Source: JAJECS01 sp965219705
GTDB lineage: Bacteria; Chloroflexota; UBA11872
NCBI GenBank assembly: GCA_965219705.1
Contig: OZ244789.1
Location: forward strand, 496,001 to 560,000
DNA length: 64,000 nt
Direction of reading: 5' to 3'
The number at the start of each line of letters is the position of its first letter. The first letter of the stretch is position 1. The notes under the pieces are model-generated. The model was not told the DNA's origin, made no database searches, and worked only from the letters and a program-made list of their open reading frames with translations. This document shows, one piece after another, positions 62,141 through 64,000 of this stretch. The translations under genes were made by a program, and so were the position numbers.

Positions 62141-64000
62141 GGAGTGTCCTCCCATGTCGTGGCGCCCTGAAAGCGCACGGTGACCGCGATCGATCCCTCC
62201 AGGGCAAAGTCACGCATCGTCCCGTCGCCGTAGGTGACGCGGAGTAGCGCTCGCAGGTGCAGGTTGTACGGCCGGAGTTGGCCATTGACTACGGGCGTCA
62301 CATCGTTCCATTGCAGCCGCAGGGCCTCGTCCGGTCCCCCGCTGCTTCCAGGCTGGGTGCCGCCCGGCCGGTCGTTCACCCCGCGAACGAAGGTCCACTG
62401 CTCGAGCGCGACGGTCGCCGCGGGGTCCGTGGACGGCGGCTCGACGGCCGCGCGGACCCAGAGATCGATCGGCGCGCCGCGCAGCACCTCGATGGCGGAG
62501 AAGCCCTCGGCGTCGCCGGCCACTGCCGATCCCGCCACCACGGGCGCCACGCGAAGGGCGCCGACGGGCGGGTCGTACGCCGGCCTGGGCGTTGCCACCG
62601 GAGGCAACGGGTCAGCGGATGGCGTCGGCGACACGCTCGGGGGCTGCGGGGGGCGCGGCGACGGCGTCGTCGGTCCCGGACTCGGCTCGCCCGGCGGTTG
62701 AGGTTCCGGCCCAGGCCGATTGGTTGGCGCGGGATCCGGTCCTGGACCACCGGGCGGTTGTGGTTCCGACCCCGGCCGGTCGTCGGTCGGCGTCGGCTCC
62801 GGCCCTGGACCGCCGGGCGGTCTTGGGCCCGGCCCCGGCGGGTTCGCCGGCGTCGGATCCGTCACCGGACCACCGGTTGTGGGCCGGGACGATCCGCCGT
62901 CCGATCCATCGACCGGCGGCTGCGTTACCGTTGGCGTCGACGTTACCGTTGGCGTCGATGTCACGGTAGGCGTCGGCGTCGCCGTCACTGTCGGTTCAGG
63001 ATCGACCACCGCTGTCGGCGTGAGAGAGGGCACGACGCCCGTGGTGAATACCACCCGATCGTCCTGGAAGAAGACGATGCTGGTCGGGACGTAGCACCCG
63101 TCCCGTTTGCGGTAGTTCTGGTAGAAGGTGCCGGCCAGGAGCTCGCCGTTCACATCGCGGTTGCGGCCGTTGAAGGCTGCCCGGTCGTAGGGACTGCTCG
63201 CGCCCTTGCTGTAGCTGCCGAGGTCCACGGCGTAGAGATTGTTGGGCCGGTTGTCGGTGATCGTCTGGTAGTCAATGCCGTCGTCCGTCTCCTCCACCTG
63301 CGTGCCCGCGTAGTAGTCGGTCACCTTGTGGATGCCGGCCGGGATGGTGCAGCTCCCGTCGCTCGGTGGCGTCGGCGACGGGGCCGGCGCGGGAGATGCG
63401 GTCGGACGCGGCGTAGCCGTGGGTCTCGGTGTGGGCGTCGGATGCGGGAGCGCCACCCAGCGGCGCCGGGTCTCGTAGTGCCCCGGTACCGTGACCACCT
63501 CTGCCGTCTCGTGGTAGCCGTCGATCCAGCGGCGCTCGGTCGTCCAATAGCCCGGCACCCAGACCGTGACGACCTCCTCGCGTTGCACCGCGACCCAGCG
63601 GCCGTGATCTTCCCAGCGGGAGGTGTCGACCCAGACCTCGTAGCTTTCCCAGTGCGACGTAGCCACCCAGACCACGTAGGGCTGCGAGGCATCGTCGTCC
63701 CAGAGCTCCGCCCAATGGCCGCCTGCAACCCAACGCCCGCGCTCCTCCCAGTAACCGGAGTCCACCCACACCAAGTGGGGTTGCCATTCCAGTTCCTCGA
63801 CAATCTGGGTCTGGGTCTCATACCGGCCCGGCACCCAGACGGTGTGGTCTTCCCAGCGGCCGGGTACCCAGACCGTCTGGGTTGCGACCACCGGCTCGAT
63901 CCAGACGGTCTCGGTTTCCCAGTAGCCATGATCCGCTCGCGCCTCGGCGGCGAGACCGACCGCCAGGACGAGGCCGAGGGCTGCCACCAGCCACGAGGTC
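62137..64000 (-). CDS. Secreted Trp/Tyr-rich repeat protein, first visible gene of the Tad operon (5' end outside window)
   Basis: At least 620 residues; the frame is open to the window edge (TSWLVAALGLVLAVGL precedes), so a signal peptide ending near AEARA is visible but the start is not. Then about 165 residues of W/Y-rich repeats (VWVPGRWEDH, VWVPGRYET, RWVAGGHWAE, VWVPGYWTTE, TVPGHYETRR). A PT-rich linker, a domain with CTIPAGIHKVTDYYAGTQVE and a second Cys, a long PT/PG-rich linker, and a C-terminal beta-rich domain (VTYGDGTMRDFALEGSIAVT) follow. Function unknown; export and co-transcription (ATGA overlap with cpaB) suggest a surface or pilus-associated role. Confidence 0.75.
   Translation of the reverse strand, partial: TSWLVAALGLVLAVGLAAEARADHGYWETETVWIEPVVATQTVWVPGRWEDHTVWVPGRYETQTQIVEELEWQPHLVWVDSGYWEERGRWVAGGHWAELWDDDASQPYVVWVATSHWESYEVWVDTSRWEDHGRWVAVQREEVVTVWVPGYWTTERRWIDGYHETAEVVTVPGHYETRRRWVALPHPTPTPRPTATPRPTASPAPAPSPTPPSDGSCTIPAGIHKVTDYYAGTQVEETDDGIDYQTITDNRPNNLYAVDLGSYSKGASSPYDRAAFNGRNRDVNGELLAGTFYQNYRKRDGCYVPTSIVFFQDDRVVFTTGVVPSLTPTAVVDPEPTVTATPTPTVTSTPTVTSTPTVTQPPVDGSDGGSSRPTTGGPVTDPTPANPPGPGPRPPGGPGPEPTPTDDRPGSEPQPPGGPGPDPAPTNRPGPEPQPPGEPSPGPTTPSPRPPQPPSVSPTPSADPLPPVATPRPAYDPPVGALRVAPVVAGSAVAGDAEGFSAIEVLRGAPIDLWVRAAVEPPSTDPAATVALEQWTFVRGVNDRPGGTQPGSSGGPDEALRLQWNDVTPVVNGQLRPYNLHLRALLRVTYGDGTMRDFALEGSIAVTVRFQGATTWEDTP

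Overview
The window is a GC-rich bacterial chromosome segment: AAGGAGG-type ribosome sites, a type IV-like Tad pilus operon, a secreted protein with long PT-rich linkers, and a Gfo/Idh/MocA plus cupin pair. These traits together suggest a Chloroflexota-like bacterium. That placement is an inference; there is no rRNA or ribosomal gene here to confirm it. Two conserved-looking blocks sit at the edges (about 2.2-4.0 kb and 57.8-64.0 kb). Nearly everything between them is accessory DNA.

Layout. 1-2.1 kb: end of a nitrilase-domain protein that looks like the C-terminal half of an RT-nitrilase defence protein. 2.2-4.0: cupin and oxidoreductase. 4.1-4.3: tRNA-Arg 3' fragment with short direct repeats. 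5.0-10.0: minus-strand cluster of a hypothetical gene, MoxR-like AAA ATPase, VWA protein and frameshifted RadC, with hairpins in the gaps. 10.6-12.9: RHH antitoxin and PIN-like toxin, the toxin cut by an IS481 remnant that itself carries an inserted IS110. 13.1-14.6: AbiE toxin-antitoxin. 14.9: tRNA-Leu remnant, first of three att-like copies. 15.1-15.9: HTH protein and a three-repeat CRISPR relic without cas genes. 17.0-18.4: AAA/DUF4143 ATPase behind four phased repeats. 19.2-26.3: small hypothetical genes, broken serine recombinase, and two IS5-like elements, one of which splits an aspartyl-protease gene.

26.4-36.9 kb is the most interesting block. Behind a good sigma70-like promoter lies a tightly coupled plus-strand operon: RHH regulator, 33-residue peptide, radical SAM enzyme, Hsp90-like GHKL ATPase, ParB-like protein, PD-(D/E)XK nuclease, SNF2 helicase, second ParB-like protein. 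A convergent minus-strand pair follows: a second GHKL ATPase and a methyltransferase-like protein. I do not recognise this set as a named system. A defence or DNA-modification role is inferred from its parts and its island setting.

37-53 kb is a graveyard and cargo zone: IS481 elements with readable target duplications, a decayed serine recombinase ending at a tRNA-like remnant, an IS-split second copy of the HTH gene with the second att copy, two replication-relaxation proteins flanking an 83-bp tandem repeat, a DrmD-like helicase remnant, and a type ISP restriction enzyme split by one in-frame TGA. 53-57.8 kb holds an integrase fragment, a possible nuclease, a second AbiE pair, an intact tyrosine recombinase and the third att copy. 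This copy abuts the stop codon of the prepilin peptidase gene, so the island-chromosome junction lies there. 57.8-64 kb is the Tad operon, six genes joined by 4-bp overlaps.
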